Under the pieces are notes generated by a model that did not search any database, was not told the origin of the DNA, and saw nothing but the letters and a program-made list of their open reading frames with translations. Below, in pieces: positions 31,879 to 45,261 of a DNA stretch of 64,000 bases (positions are counted from its first letter, which is position 1; every line of letters begins with the position of its first letter). Origin of the DNA: Stropharia rugosoannulata (taxonomy: Eukaryota; Basidiomycota; Agaricomycetes; Agaricales; Strophariaceae); the NCBI GenBank assembly GCA_028532985.1, contig JANCIK010000002.1:558001-622000 (forward strand). The letters run 5' to 3'. Both the position numbers and the translations under genes were made by a program.

Positions 31879-33611
31879 TTAAGTATTATAAGATATAGCG
31901 TCCAATTTACGTCGCAATGACAAACTCGACATGGGTATCTCGCAGCTCGGATCTCTATCCTTTGTGCAGTCCACGGTATAAGTATCCTCGCCATTAGGGC
32001 CAAAATTGTCCATGTCGCCAACCGTTCCTGTTGCAAATAGTGGTTGGGAGAACGTCCCTACGAAACGTCCTCCGCCAGAGGCTCCTGCAGTTGAGAGCTC
32101 GTCCGACTCGGAGTATCCACCCCATGAATTGCTTGAACGGAGATTGAGAACGATGTGGGAAGCCATCACTGCCGTAATCAGCTGGCTGAAGGAAGCGCCG
32201 ATTGCCTTCAGATCCTCCCCCGCGAGCTAAAAAGAAATATGTAATTAAAACATTCATAACACCCCGTGTGAAAGTAACTCACGAAGAATAAAAGAGAGTT
32301 TAGCAGGTTGGCCATGAATATGACGAGGAAATAGGCGGAGCCATCCCGGATGAAGATGTGGATGGTTCTAGCCGAGCTGTGATTAGAATCGTTGTTCTGA
32401 AACAGAAAACTACACTCACGGTACTTTCCCCGAATCCAGAAGATACGTGCGCGTGCGCCATACCGTGAGACCGAAGATCGTGGAGTCAGTGACGAGGGGA
32501 CCAAGCCATATCAAGGCTAAATGAAGACGATTTGCTCACGTATGAGTCATGGAGAAGGTAAGAAGAGCCCTGAAAGAAACTCACGGAAGATGGGGCTGTC
32601 TCCAGAAAATATGCAGCCTAGAGAAAAAGAAGATTTACCCCGCGCAGAATGGTATTATTTTGGTCACTGTACCGGTCAGCTGGGGAGGTAGGTGTATCAC
32701 TAATAAACATCGAGTATATCATGTCAGTTGAGTATACGAAGAAACAAATAAACTGCTAGGCTGCTTACTGGAACCGGTATGGAGTCCGATGGATGAAGTG
32801 ATGATTTGGGCAGACCACAGAGTCAACATTATAGTTAAAACGGTTAAGGAGCGGTGGTAGAGAGCGTAGACGCGAAGGATCATGATCACTGCACAAAGAG
32901 TGAGTTCCTTCAGAACCGGAATTTCCTTTGACAGCGTACTTTGACAGACTGGAAAGAAAGATGTATAGGTATGTTCACTAAAGAGAGGGAAATAATGAGC
33001 TTACTGGCTATTAGTACAACTGTGGAAGCGCCTTCGAAAACCACAAATTTCTGGCAACTGCAGTGAGATGTCGATGAGTATTGACTTACGAAAATAAGCA
33101 GAAATGATACGGACGCTTCTTTTGTCCACCGTGGATCATGGAAAGCTGAAATAGAAATGTACACTTAGCACACGACTTACGAGTCCATTTCACGTTTACT
33201 ACGAGCATACCATCGAGGATGATGATGAATTGGAGGGGTGTGATATAGCGGTTGAGCAAGAACAGAAGGGTTGCCCACGAGAATCTTCTACCCCACACGC
33301 GCTCGACCTATGTGTGATAGCAGTAGTAAGCCTAGGAAACACGAGAATCGAGCCTTCTTGTACGCACCTCTTGCGAAAATGTGAGCACTGAGGTTGAGGG
33401 TCAGCTTCGTTGATGTCGAACGGACATAAAGCACAAAGACGCACTATGATCGTATATAAGCATGACAAACGCCGCCAGTTGGAAGTATTTCGAGGCCAAG
33501 CTAAGCAGACCGTTTGATCAGTTCGTGCTACACAGAGTGATTGGCCTTCTGAAGGGACACTTACAGGTGGTGAGCTCCTGTGGCAAGCGCGTCGGGCTCT
33601 GCAGACGACAT
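31879..33611 (-). CDS. DUF6533-type seven-transmembrane protein
   Basis: Member of the large mushroom-specific membrane family whose N-terminal domain is called DUF6533; biochemical role unknown. First exon from ATG 33611: MSSAEPDALATGAHHL. Next comes LASKYFQLAAFVMLIYDH, then MLTFSQE, then VERVWGRRFSWATLLFLLNR with YITPLQFIIILD and AFHDPRWTKEA. This order (YDH-LLTFSQEVERVW-GRRFSW) is the family signature. Further small exons on the minus strand give more hydrophobic helices. The last two contain IRDGSAYFLVIFMANLLNSL and LITAVMASHIVLNLRSSN (start of the cytoplasmic tail), and the gene ends LSLRRKLDAISYNT at TAA 31879. There are about eight short exons; the middle exon borders are approximate. 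No break was seen in the parts read. Confidence 0.7.
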
Positions 33612-34745
33612 TCCAGCAGGGCGCCAGCGGGAGAGACGCAGCCGTGCTCCTCGGTCCACCTACCCACGCAGATCAGGTATATAAGTCCTGGCTTAAATTT
33701 CTGGGGGGTAAACTAGTGCCATTATAGAAGCGTACCCATAGGCGACCATTGATAGCGAAGGAGAGGCATTTTATTGCGCCCGCTGGGAAACCGGTGTTGT
33801 GATTGGCTCCCCTGCTCGGTCAGCGCCATGTGCACGCCGTCGCTGTCCATAGAGATGTAGAAACGGCGTACGTCATTCTGGACGCAGAATAACCTTTTCC
33901 CCGACTAGTAGTATTTTTGCGAAGAAGTTCTGTCAGAAGACAGCGATTCCAACTCTAGAACACCTATTGGCTGAAAGTGACTCAAGGTGTAATCCTCATC
34001 AAATCCTCAGTCGTAGGCGGACCGTTCTAGAGGAATTGCGGGTGTAAGGGCAGATTCAGCTGGCTCTGGTACCGAGCCTTACCGAGCCAACGTTCAGCCC
34101 TGAGGCTCCAACTTGCTCCTGAGCTCCTGTGATCAGATGCTTATTAGTGAATGTGATAGTAACGTTGGCACGGAAGTAAACAAGCTCGGTTTTCTTGTGG
34201 TTTTCATACAAAAATGCCATAGATTGCGTAGCAAATTGTACCGTGAAATTGTTTACAACTGCGGGACGCGAGCTAGGGCAAACGCATCCGAGAGTCCTCA
34301 TTGGCTGGTTCGAAGATTAGTGACACAGTTACTCATAGGTTTGACTGCTGAATGACGTGCGGACAAGTCATAGAGCGCCAGATGCATGTTGCAATGAAGG
34401 CAAGTCGACATGGACCTGCATGCCTTTGTCTTGCCTTTGTCTTTCTGAAAGCATTGAATGGAAGAAAATGTATGACTTCTACCGGACCTGCTAACTGTGA
34501 TTGGAAGATGCATTGGAGTATACTTGCCACTTGGTATACACACTATAATATGCATGCCGCGCGACGGCTGGTGCACCCATAAAATTCGCCTTGCAGGACG
34601 GAGAATACAACCATCTATTCGTGTGCACTACAAACAGAAAGCGAGAGCTTATGAATAAATATATGTCGGCGGCCAAGTCCATAGCTTTGCACGTACTATA
34701 CTAAATATACTGACTAACCGTCGAATAACCCTGTACATATTACTT
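33612..34745. other. Intergenic region
   Basis: Upstream of the DUF6533 gene and downstream of the PMT gene. Short open frames on both strands at 34050-34680 overlap each other and have no motif; none is called. Confidence 0.55.
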
Positions 34746-37700
34746 TTAGACCGCCTCCGGAAACAAGTCTGCAGCCGCCTTCGCCGCCTCGGCCTCTGCC
34801 TCGCCCAGCGGGCCTTCCTGTTTAGTATGAGTATCCTTCTTATCGGCCGCTTCAGTCGATGCCACTGGATCAAGACCGGTGTTGTCTTGCACCTCCTTGG
34901 GACTCTCCTGCGCTTTCTTCGCCTGTCCGGCCGCCTGACCTTGGCTGTCCGAATTTGCATCCTTCTTCACTGGCGCATCTGTGGTTACTGCGACTGAGCT
35001 GATCTCTTTCTCTTCCCTGACGGGCTCAGGGTCAGCGAACATGATACCGTCACTCTTGATATCTTTCACAGGGGGTGCGCCGAAGATATCATGGCCGGGC
35101 TCTGCGTTGCCCAGGATGGCAGAAGACGTCTGCTCGCCTTTGGCTTCATCGTCGGCTGCTAGCGGGGCTTTATCCACAATAGCGATAGGAGCTCGACCCT
35201 CCCCACCTACGGTGATTTGCGCGGGTGCAGACTTCATGGGTGTAGCAACACTTAGGCGGTCATACTGCGAGTACTAAAAATTACAGATGTGAGCCAAATG
35301 CATCAACGTGCACGAAATCCAATGTAGCTTACCTCATCAAGGAATGCGGTACTGTAAGACATAAAAACGATGAACTTCCAGAATATTAAATAGCTACAAC
35401 GGTCACTTACCATTGGAAATCCCATGTCTTGAGCCATTTCGCATTATTGCATTTAGTCTTAGTCCAAGGGCTGCCATATGCAAGGGGGTTGAGGTGCTGG
35501 AAGTTCCAGATGGCTAGGATGATGAGCACAGCTGCGATCTGCAATCTCACGCGTGGACGCAGGGTCGAAGTAAGGAGATCGAAGGTAGAGCACAGTAGCA
35601 GGATAGCGAAGTATAACGCGGGGAAATAGTGGTGCAAGAAGAGCTGGCGGCCCATGAGGAAGAATGGCGCGTAATGGAGTAGCCAACCCAGAAACAAGAA
35701 TCCGCAGACGCTGTCGTACTTGACGACTTTCGCTGTAAGTAGGCAGCGAGTCAACATGCTGAACGAATGACATTATGGTAGGACATACTGTTATCGAAAT
35801 CCCTAAAGCCACGCTTCGCGCGGAGAATAAGAATTCCGCGTACTGCAGCGTAGGCTAGAATAGACAAGGTGCTCAAGTACCACACCATGGGGTTGCCGAT
35901 AAGGTATATTTGGCGATTGTCTTTGACCCAGAAGTTCTTATATTTGAATGAGTAAAGTTCGAGACGCAAATGAGATGACACCTACAATTCCACGACGGAG
36001 AAGAGGCCATGACTGAGGTCGAGAGTCATAGGTATGGCGATCCGTCAGTCCTGCGTTAGTCGTCCACATGACTTGCTGCAATTCCCAGAACTTGGAGAAA
36101 AATCCAGGGAGCTTGTAATTGACCTTGGGAGCATCCTCAGTGACTACGAAAAATAATGAGCATGGAGAATCTGCGAATAAAACAGATTACCAACACTTGA
36201 CATGCTTCGAGGTCTCGATAAACCACAGCGAGTTCTCGCGGACAGCGTTCTTATTGCAAGTAACCTCCTGTTGTTCATAACCCCAATCCGGCAACTTGAC
36301 CTTGTGAGAAAAGAGATAGCATCCCGTGAGAGCATGACGAAGCTTGAATTTTGTACGGAGAGTCCTCAAACGCTTCGTCGATTCCTTGTCGCGTCTGTCC
36401 CCATGATCAATTTCAACGATCCAGTCATCATTGGCGTCTCCCACAAATCCAGGCATTCCGTACGCTGAAACTTCGTTCTGGAAGTCGACATCCGAGACGG
36501 GAGGTCGGTGATCATGCGAGTGCAAATGTTTTTCCGTTACAATGTGTCGAAGCTTGATGCGCATACCGGGAGTGATGAAGACGGGCTCCTCGTTCTTATA
36601 ATCAAAGTGAACGTCACCATCGAGGGATGCGTTGAAGATTCGCCAGTCGTTATTAGTATCGCGATGAGGATATAGTGTGATTTGTTGCTCTGCAAGCTGC
36701 ATGAGATTTAAGGCTATGTTAAGAGAAGGACATATACGTACGCTTGCTGCCACCGGGATAGTTGTGGGCATGTGAATGCAGGTACCCGCCCTGCGTGTTA
36801 ACATGCCTAATGGTAACTCTTGACCCAACAGCAACATCTAAAGAGTTTTGCGCATGAGATTTAATCACGAAGAGAGAGCATGCACAACTCACCGGCAAAG
36901 GTATCAGCCATGCCGCGTCCGCCTAGTGTATGCTGGAATTCTGAGCTCATGAACCCATCACCCTCTCCCGAATTCTCCAAGACGAGGAAGTGAATTTGGA
37001 ACATAATCATGTAGAAAACGATAGGCACGACAATCAAACATATCGCTCTGGCTACGAAGTGGCGAACGAACAGTCGAGGCGAAACGCGCAGATCACCAAG
37101 CAGACACCAGAGTTGAAAAACTGTGCATACACCTACAGTTGCAATGGTGAACAAGCCCACCCATTTACAGCTGACCACAGCGCCAAGGGACAGTCCGGAC
37201 AATGTAAGCCATGTCCACCAGGATGTCGTGAATGGCTTGTGTTTATCCTCGTTGCAAAAGCCGCACCAGAGGAATGCGCTAAGTGCGGTGAAGAAGATTA
37301 GGGGAGAGTCAAGGAGGATATGTCGTGACTGTGTTATCATTCCGTTTTCAAAAGTGATGAAGAGAGAAGCTAAAAGAGCGGTGGTGGCGCGACAATCGAG
37401 TGCGCGAAGTGTAAGGTAGGCAAGGGGAACAGTTGCAATGCCCAAGCTCGCAGGGACCATGCGCATAGCGACATATGGCACTTGTTCATAAATCCTGTAA
37501 ACCATTAGAGAAAGCTGCTTAGTCCACTACAAGGCTACTCACTTTCCAATATCCTTAAAGTCAAACTGCCCATCATAACCAAAGATGAAGGCGGCCAGCG
37601 TGATAAGAAGCTTGGCAAGAGGCGGGTGGACATCAACAAAGTACTGAGTCTTGATATATCTTGACGCAAACTTTCCGAAGTGGACCTCGTCAAAGCTAGA

Positions 37701-38018
37701 CAGAGATGCTTAGCACAACTAGTGGCAATCCAATGGAGTTGGCACATACACGACGCTGTTGGGCTTCGATAGCCGGAAGAGCCGCACAGCTGCAGCTACT
37801 AAAATTATTAGGAATAAGAGTTTCCATTCTCCGGAGCTGATGTCAAGACCGCCAGGGGGAAAATACTTGGTTCGTCCGGGCGCGAAACCTTTGGATGCTG
37901 CGGCTCGCCGTTCGTCCGCGTCAAGATGTTCTTCCCGGGCATGTGGAAATCGCTGGGAGGTGTACGACACCCCTGGAGGTGGTGAGGCCGGACGCCTGGC
38001 CCTGAAGTTGCCCGACAT
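34746..38018 (-). CDS. PMT2: Dolichyl-phosphate-mannose-protein mannosyltransferase, Pmt2 type
   Basis: ER-membrane enzyme that transfers mannose from dolichyl-phosphate mannose to Ser/Thr of secretory proteins. Start ATG 38018 ([20 protein letters not shown]). After TM1 comes the catalytic [14 protein letters not shown] with the DE motif and [20 protein letters not shown]. Then [40 protein letters not shown] and [20 protein letters not shown]. Three MIR-type blocks follow ([60 protein letters not shown]), ending GYEQQEVTC as in Pmt2 proteins. The C-terminal TM block ends near 35411. Two further small exons lead into an unusual tail of roughly 160 residues, rich in Ala, Glu and Lys, ending [10 protein letters not shown] at 34746. 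About ten exons. Tandem, same strand as CCT2 but ~670 bases apart, so no operon is implied. Pmt2 rather than Pmt1 or Pmt4 is judged from text similarity only. Confidence 0.85.
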
Positions 38019-38684
38019 GGACACACCGTGGTAGGTAGGGAAGAAGAAAGTGGAAAAGTCAAGTCAACGTTGCGCGCTAGATTCCGGCGGTGTATTGACG
38101 TGTCGTCCTAAAATGGAAATCGATGAAAGGCATGGTTTCGCCGCAACCTGAACAGCCTCGTCATGCGCTAGGTTTTCTTCGATTTGTCTTGGGTAGGAAG
38201 AAAAACTGAAAATGGCTCGAAGGTAGTCGGAGAAAAATACTATGAATAAAAGGGTGACTAAGTGAGTTGAACCAAGAAAGCCTTCATGCGGTTGTAAGGA
38301 AATAGGGGTGTGTGACGTCCATGCTATAAACCGACCCCAGACTCGTACATACTTAGTAAATTCAGATGTTCAAGATGTTTGAGCTCATTGCGCGAAATGG
38401 GTCCGACCTGCAGTCGACCGCGTCTTCGCTTCTATGCACCTAACCAAAAAAAAGAAGATGTTTGAGCTCATGTATGGTCAGGCATTATTCCTTCAGCGAG
38501 AGTTATTGATGTTTCTGTACTGTTGCCTGCGTTCATGACGTAAAAATGCGTTGGACATCGCCAGCATGGAGAAATAGTCACGGTCAGCGTTATTATGTAT
38601 GTATCACACAGTAGATCTTATATATATCGTGTTGGAAGCTGAATTTTCAATTTTGTGCAGTGAAAAAGGGTAAATAATACGAAT
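38019..38684. other. Intergenic region
   Basis: Between the PMT2 start and the CCT2 stop; promoter region of PMT2. Nothing else recognised. Confidence 0.55.
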
Positions 38685-40725
38685 CTAAACGGCTTCACGT
38701 CTACGAGGAGCTGCCCGCAGAATATCATCCACCCTGTAACGTTGATCAATACAATGGCGTATAAATCAAACAAAGATGCGCACCGAATGATCATCTCCGC
38801 AGCCTCGCTGGCGCTCAGGACCACCTGCCGCTTGAGCTTGTAGCTTTCTGTGATTCCGAGTTTCGTCATCGACCCAATGCTGCCCTGTTCCATATCTGAC
38901 GGGCATGATAAATCATCAAAAAAAAAACAGAAGTACAAGTCCATCAACTTACCCAGGCCTGCATCTGATTGCCCACCGTAGTGCGCCGCGCGCAGTCTCG
39001 TTACCAGATCCGAAGAGTCGTATCCAGCGTTGTCTGCGAGGATAATGGGGATCTGCCGGAGTGCCCGTGCGAATGCCTCCACTGCAATTGCTTTCTTGCC
39101 CTCAACACCCTGTGCTACTTTCTCCACTGCGCAGGCCATCAGCATCTCAGAGCAGCCTCCACCGAGTACAATCCGAGTCTCCTTGACGGTCTGTGACAGG
39201 ACAGAGAGGGCATCATGCAGAGATCGCTCAGCCTCGTCGACCATCTGGTTCGTTGATCCGCGCAGAACCACTGTGCACGCCTCACCAGCAGCGACACCAG
39301 AGAATTTGATGAGCTATAAAGCATATATGTGTCAAGTAGACTCTTAACGGCTTCGAACGCAACTTACCTTGTCTTCCCCGATCATGATCTCCTCAATGAC
39401 CTCGCAGTGACCCAGTTTAACAAGATCAGGGCGATCAAACGTGCTGGCAATTTCACCCCCTGTGACGAGGGACAGCCTCTCCACACCCTCGAAGTCTGCA
39501 TGCTCTATGACCATGATACCCCTCTCGGTAAGGAGTGATTCAGGGTAGTTGTAAATAAGTTGCCTGTTGACGAAGCAGTTGATACCGTGAGCGGCAATAG
39601 CGTCAACTTTGGCTTTCATTTTTTCCTGTGCAGATTTGTCAGAATCAACTGTAAGGTGTAATTAAGGGCGCATACGCGTTCTGCGCGTTCAAGCTCAGCC
39701 AACTTCCCAGTACCATCGACTTTCACTCGGGCACCAAAGATTTTGATTTTGTCGGTATCCATAGCTGTGAATGAAGTCAGCCGGTGGAACATAAATAACA
39801 GAGTGAACCTCACAGGTGTTCGCAATCAGTATTTTGACATTTTCTAGACGCTTAGGAGAGTTGGTAGCGATAACTTTGTCCAAAATAAAGCCTGCAAGAC
39901 GTGTTAATTTTACAAAGCTTGATGGTTTACACTCCCTGCGCACCTTCATCCAGATATGAATCTGTCAATTTGCCGCCGACCTTTTTGATAATTTGGATGT
40001 GCTCGAGATCTATTGAGCCCTATACATAATCAATATGTGTTGGACCCATTTTAACAGAAGTTTACCTTCAGGCGAAGTACGGCGTCCACCGCAAGATTGG
40101 CGAAATAATTCTTATCCTGAGACAAGACTTTGGACGATAATGTTGTACGGGCAATGTTGAACAGATCTTCTCGGAATCGTTGGGGGTCCGACCTATCCAA
40201 ATTGTCAAAAAATGACCAAGACGTGATCAAAGCCGAACACGCACTTATGGTCAATAGCAGCACCTTCCAGCGCTTTTAGTGCAGCTACGCTCGCAATACG
40301 GTACCCGTCCACGATTGTCTGTGGGTGGATCTTCTTCGCGATCAACTTCTCCGCCTCCCGCAGCAGTTCTGCAGCCAGGACAGTCACACTTGTTGTTCCA
40401 TCACCAACTTCGTCGTCCTGCACTTTTGAGATGTTGACGAGAATCTTCGCGGCAGCATTATCGAGCTGAATCGCCTTCAGTATTGTCGCGCCGTCATTTG
40501 TCACGTTAATATCTCCCGTTGACCCAGATTGAAGGATCTTGTTCATTCCCTTTGGTCCTAGTGTAGACTTGACGAGATCGCCGAGAGCCAGAGCACCGAC
40601 GAACGACGAGAGACGCGCGTTCTCCGCCTTTTCCTCCGTAGCCTATGAAACCATACCGTTTCAATGCCACTTTGCCAGGGAAGAGAGCTGACAACATACT
40701 TGTTCATTAAAGATTTGCGAGGACA
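38685..40725 (-). CDS. CCT2: T-complex protein 1 subunit beta (CCT2)
   Basis: Subunit of the cytosolic CCT/TRiC chaperonin that folds actin, tubulin and WD proteins with ATP. Starts MSSQIFNEQ (ATG 40725). Then [18 protein letters not shown], the nucleotide-site [40 protein letters not shown] (catalytic GDGTT) and [16 protein letters not shown], which is the beta-subunit variant. The later apical and equatorial parts include [19 protein letters not shown] text, [38 protein letters not shown] (split by an intron), [20 protein letters not shown] and [22 protein letters not shown] text. The end, [15 protein letters not shown] at TAG 38685-38687, is typical of CCT2. About nine exons with introns of 45-70 bases. 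Full family length; no defects seen. Confidence 0.93.
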
Positions 40726-42621
40726 TTATTCCTGATTAAGTACGGAGATCTATAGTGAGCTTACAGGAGAATGAGATGGCTGGTAGATCTGAAGAACGCG
40801 TCGACGACGACATTCTTGAATTAGAAAGCATCGCTTTTCCCACGACCGAGAAAATGAGTTGATTCCAAGTTGATTCCACCTTTCATTCACTTCCATCATC
40901 TTTACTATTACAAATTCCTGTTATCCTTATGCTTTCCAACACACTGATGAACGATCTTATAGTAACTTAGGTCTCATCTGGCCTCTTTTAAATGGCAAGC
41001 AATGCATAAATTATGATACTCACTCTGAGGTTAAAAAGTCGAGTTATTCTGTGGCTTGGGTCGCTACTTGCCTGACTATTTTGTCCTTTCAGTGCCTGGT
41101 AAGCACACTACATTCGTGACTATTTATGTGCTCTAACGACCTCCAGATAATTCTAAAGGCTTTTCTTACTTATCTGTTACTAGCCGAAGTACGACACCGG
41201 AAATGTCAGATAAGCACAAGTGACGAAAGTCGAGAATGATGGAGCTCTGAACGTCAATCCCGATATGTCTGATATATTCGAGAATCCTTGAACCCCAAGA
41301 GTATGCAAGTAGGTGACAGTCGCGAAGAGCTCAATGTGAAGACACTCAGCCGCATTGCCAACCACCTTTGAAGCGCATGACCTACACCGTTTCAACAGAG
41401 TCTCTCACACTCGCGGCGACCTTGGTGCATGAATCTGCATTCTACACCATTTCTAGATCTGCTTGTCACTCTGACTGATGTCTTCACAAAAATGAGCGCC
41501 CTCATCAATGCTCCAGCAGCTTCATTAACCCATCAGTTGTTCCGTGTTAATTTGTCTGACATTTTTGTTATCAACAGCATGCGTCTTTGTTGTAAGTAAT
41601 AAAGGAACGAGCGGAGTACATGTTCTGACCTGTCTATTTTCGCAGTAAAGTTGACTCATCATCCGTGAAGCTAATTCTGGTGACCGATCCAAACCCATTG
41701 ATCATGCACATGATTGGTATCCGGGTGGCCCGCTCTGGTTCCCGCCACTCCCATTAAGCATACTGCAATAGTGGATGCTTGCATGATAGTTTACTACCGC
41801 ATCTCAAAATATACCGGAACAGACCGACACTCTTTCTTTCTTTTTTCTGATTTTCCTCACGTCTATTCGTAGCTCAGCGAACTTCATTCAATATTCATGA
41901 ACGGATGAACCCAGACATAGTGTTTCCAGCAATCGCGTCAAATAAGCATCGACTTCCCCAACACACTCATTCACATCTCGCGGTGCCTTTGTGCACTCGG
42001 TTCCCACCGCCACAGCACGCTCTTGGGAAGGAACAATGTTCATGTTTCTTGCATGGAATCTTTTATCTTAACCGGTGTCACCTTGAGGTCCCGGTCCGAG
42101 GCGGACCCTTTATTTTTGTGAGGTCTCTAACAATTAACCCTCCTCCTACCTCTCTTACATGCTCTTACATGCCACACGCTGCAATTTAATACCAAATAAT
42201 ACACGCACTGTCAGTTACCTATTACCCTCGACCTTGCAATAGCCGTGCCGCATTGCTTCCGCGTGAAGGGCTTGTGACGGAATGACGCCGACTTCGGTGT
42301 TATTTGTTGGCCGTTGCATTATGCAGTGTAGCGCGCAGTGTTGTTCTAAGGCCTTGAGGAAGATCCTCTTGACTCGAATGGATATAAAAGGATGCCTCCC
42401 GCCGACACGCACAGTCAGGCGTTTCGTCAAAATATACTTAATATAGCAATCATTCCGTGGATCTGTCTTCACGGATGGCATCTCATCGCTCATCTCTGGC
42501 GCCTGTTTGCTCTCCTGGACCAAGTCCCATCTAGATCTTTCCATGGACTGTTATAAACTGAGAACTGAAAGTCTGATCTTGCGTTTTGATCCTTCCGCCT
42601 TAAACAACACTCTGCTCAGCA
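40726..42621. other. Intergenic region, divergent upstream of CCT2 and the P450 gene
   Basis: 1.9 kb without a recognisable gene. A TATA-like TATAAAA lies at 42383-42389 facing the P450 gene. Short open frames (41180-41395 minus, 41905-42189 plus) have no support. Confidence 0.5.
42383..42389 (+). promoter_or_regulatory. TATA-like element upstream of the P450 gene
   Basis: TATAAAA about 230 bases before the ATG. This implies a leader of ~200 bases if used; position is the only evidence. Confidence 0.3.
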
Positions 42622-45261
42622 ATGGAACTACCTCCTGGGCCAGTTTATTTGCTGCGATTTCTGCCAACCTTCGCTTTACCATGCGTTATAGTTTATTCTT
42701 TGTTAAATCTTCTGAAGACATCGTTTGAGCTATCTCTCCCTTCCTGGCTTTTTATCCTCTTAGTCTTGTTCGCCAAACCTGTTCTATTCATTGTTACTTC
42801 TCGGTACCAAAGCTTTTCAGACAGACGGGCAGCCTCGAAATATGGCGCTGTTCTACCTCCCTCTGTCCCAGAGTCTACAATCTCCGTGATTACCAAACTC
42901 AACAAAAGTATGGCCAACGGATTCCCAGGTAAGGGTCACCGAATTTTGTCTACCTTTGCTGACATTTACGCGTAGGGGATGCAATGCAACAATGGGCAGA
43001 AAAATACGGGAACGTGGTCCAGGTCGGCATTCTAGCTGACTCTATCGTATGTGCCTCGCCTTGAGCCGTTTCTGCCCCTTTGAGGCTAATTACGATACGG
43101 TGGAGTTAGGTTTTAACACATGAGCCCGCTCATGTTAAAGTGGGTTATTTTTAAAAATATCCCTTACCCCTTTTCGCGGACGCTCAATCGCCTAATTCGT
43201 AGGCCATGCTTGCTACACAATTTGAGTCCTTTGAAAAGGGTGCGTACTAAACACGTCATGCATTACACACATATGTAATTGTCATCTAGGCCCGAATTTT
43301 AACAGCCAAATGAATGCTCTTTTGGGCACGGGCATATTCAATGCAGACGGTGAGTGCGAGTTATGTCGGGTGTGATTATCCATCTGACAAGCGACAATTA
43401 GGCGACCAGTGGAAGTCAGTTCGGACAATAGTACACGTACTTCGTGAATGATCTCACCATGACTGCAGGTTTCACCGCACCACAACACGACCTTTCTTTA
43501 CTCGAGAGCGTATCAGCGATTTTGAAATATACGACAGGAACTGCGATCAGTCCCTTGTACAAGCACAAAAAAGGCTAGCGGAGGGACACTCTATTGACTT
43601 CCAGGTATTGACTTCAAAGTTTGAGCTATGCATCTCTTTCCCGGCTTAACTCAATATAATACAGGATCTAGTTTCTCGGTTTACACTTGATTCCGCCACT
43701 GAGTTCCTCTTCGGTACGAATGTCGGTTCACTCTCAGCTGGGATTCCCTATCCGCCATTTGCCGCAAAGGCAAACCCTGCATCCTTCTTCAATCACCCCT
43801 CAAGTGTCTTCGTCCACGCGTTTACAGAAGGGCAGATTCGAACTGCATCGAGGTACAGCTTAGCAGCGCATTGGCCTCTAGGGGCAGACTTCTGGTCAAA
43901 CAAGGTCACCCCCATGCGTAAGATCATGGATAGCTTTGCAGAGCCCCTGCTGAAGAAAGCACTCGCGCGTCGTGAAATGACCAAGATAAACAAGGCTGGT
44001 AAACAGTTGAAGGGCGAAGCGACTAATCTCCTTGACTACCTCATTAATCACACTCAGGGTATGTCCACCCCTGTTCCTCCCTTCTAAGGCATACAATAAT
44101 GACCCGTTGAGTAGACCCATCGACCATTAAAGACGAGGTGACTACTAAGCTCTACAATGTGCTTTGGTGTGGCACTAAAGTTCGTTTTAATTCTCCTAGC
44201 TCGTGAACCTTTTGGTGGCCGGGCGCGATACAGTATGTCTGTCATTGATGTCTTGTGCATACCTTGCTTATCTTATTTCAGACGATGTGCCTTCTGACAT
44301 TTTCCTTCTACATGCTCTCCGGACACCCCGGTGTCGAACGCCGCCTGCGAGAAGAAATATTCAATGTCATTGGTCAGAATGGAAGCCCCACATACGACCA
44401 GATACATCAAATGAAATATATGCGTGCCTTCCTCAACGAGGTGCTTCGACTTTACCCTCCAGTGTAAGTGTTGCCGTTCTGCGACAATTAAGACATTAAA
44501 CTAATTTAATCCCCACCTCTAACAGACCCTTGAACACGAGGTATGAAATACCTTTTCATTTTGCTTGTTATATTTGTAGCTTCGCTGATGCACGTCGCGC
44601 TATTTCTGTCAGGACATCCAAACAGGCAGTCGTTTGGCCCGCAAAAAACGCAGGTGACAGGCCGATATACATTCCTGCTGGCAAAATGTGCGTGTACCGC
44701 CCTTGTTCGACACTGTTTCTGCCCCTTGACAACTGACACTCGTCACGACCTGCAGGTGCTACTATTCCGTTATGAATATCCACAGGCGCACCGACCTATG
44801 GGGTCCAGACGGTACGTCCAACACGCGTTCCCGCGACCCGTTCAGCAATTAATGCGCAGTTCGTCACAGCACACCTCTTCGACCCAATGCGCTTCCTCGA
44901 CGCGCGGCTGCACACGTACCTCACTCCGAACCCGTTCATTTTCTGTCCGTTCAACGCAGGCCCGCGCATCTGCCTCGGCCAGCAGTTCGCATACCACGAG
45001 GCGACGTTTTTCCTCGTGCGCCTGCTTCAACGTTTCACTTCCTTTACGCTCGACCCCTCCGCGAACGTCGCGCCGCCCGCTGCATGGCGCACGGATCCAA
45101 AGCGCGCGGGCGAGCGTGTGCACCCTATGTCGCACCTTACGCTCTATGTTAAGGTGAGTGCATTTGCATTGCAGTTTGCAAGGTTGCTTACGTTCTCCTT
45201 TGTTCTCTCATAGGGCGGTCTATGGGTCACGATGCAGCCACTGCGCGACGACAGCGCCTGA
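42622..45261 (+). CDS. Cytochrome P450, CYP63-like
   Basis: Membrane-bound monooxygenase. Start ATG 42622: [20 protein letters not shown] then two hydrophobic stretches, an N-terminus like polypore CYP63 enzymes (CYP52-related clan, alkane/xenobiotic oxidation). The spliced reading shows [78 protein letters not shown], the I-helix [18 protein letters not shown], and the K-helix [12 protein letters not shown] with ExxR. PLNTR and the heme loop [20 protein letters not shown] (Cys ligand) follow, with the end [15 protein letters not shown] at TGA 45259-45261. About 14 exons, some very short (PLNTR is a ~15-nt exon). All catalytic motifs are present and no stop was met, so it should be functional. 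Substrate is not predictable from sequence. Convergent with FUR1. Confidence 0.9.

Noticed and set aside
34056..34682. Cluster of short frames on both strands upstream of the DUF6533 gene
   Set aside because: They overlap each other antisense and none carries a domain, signal peptide or splice pattern.
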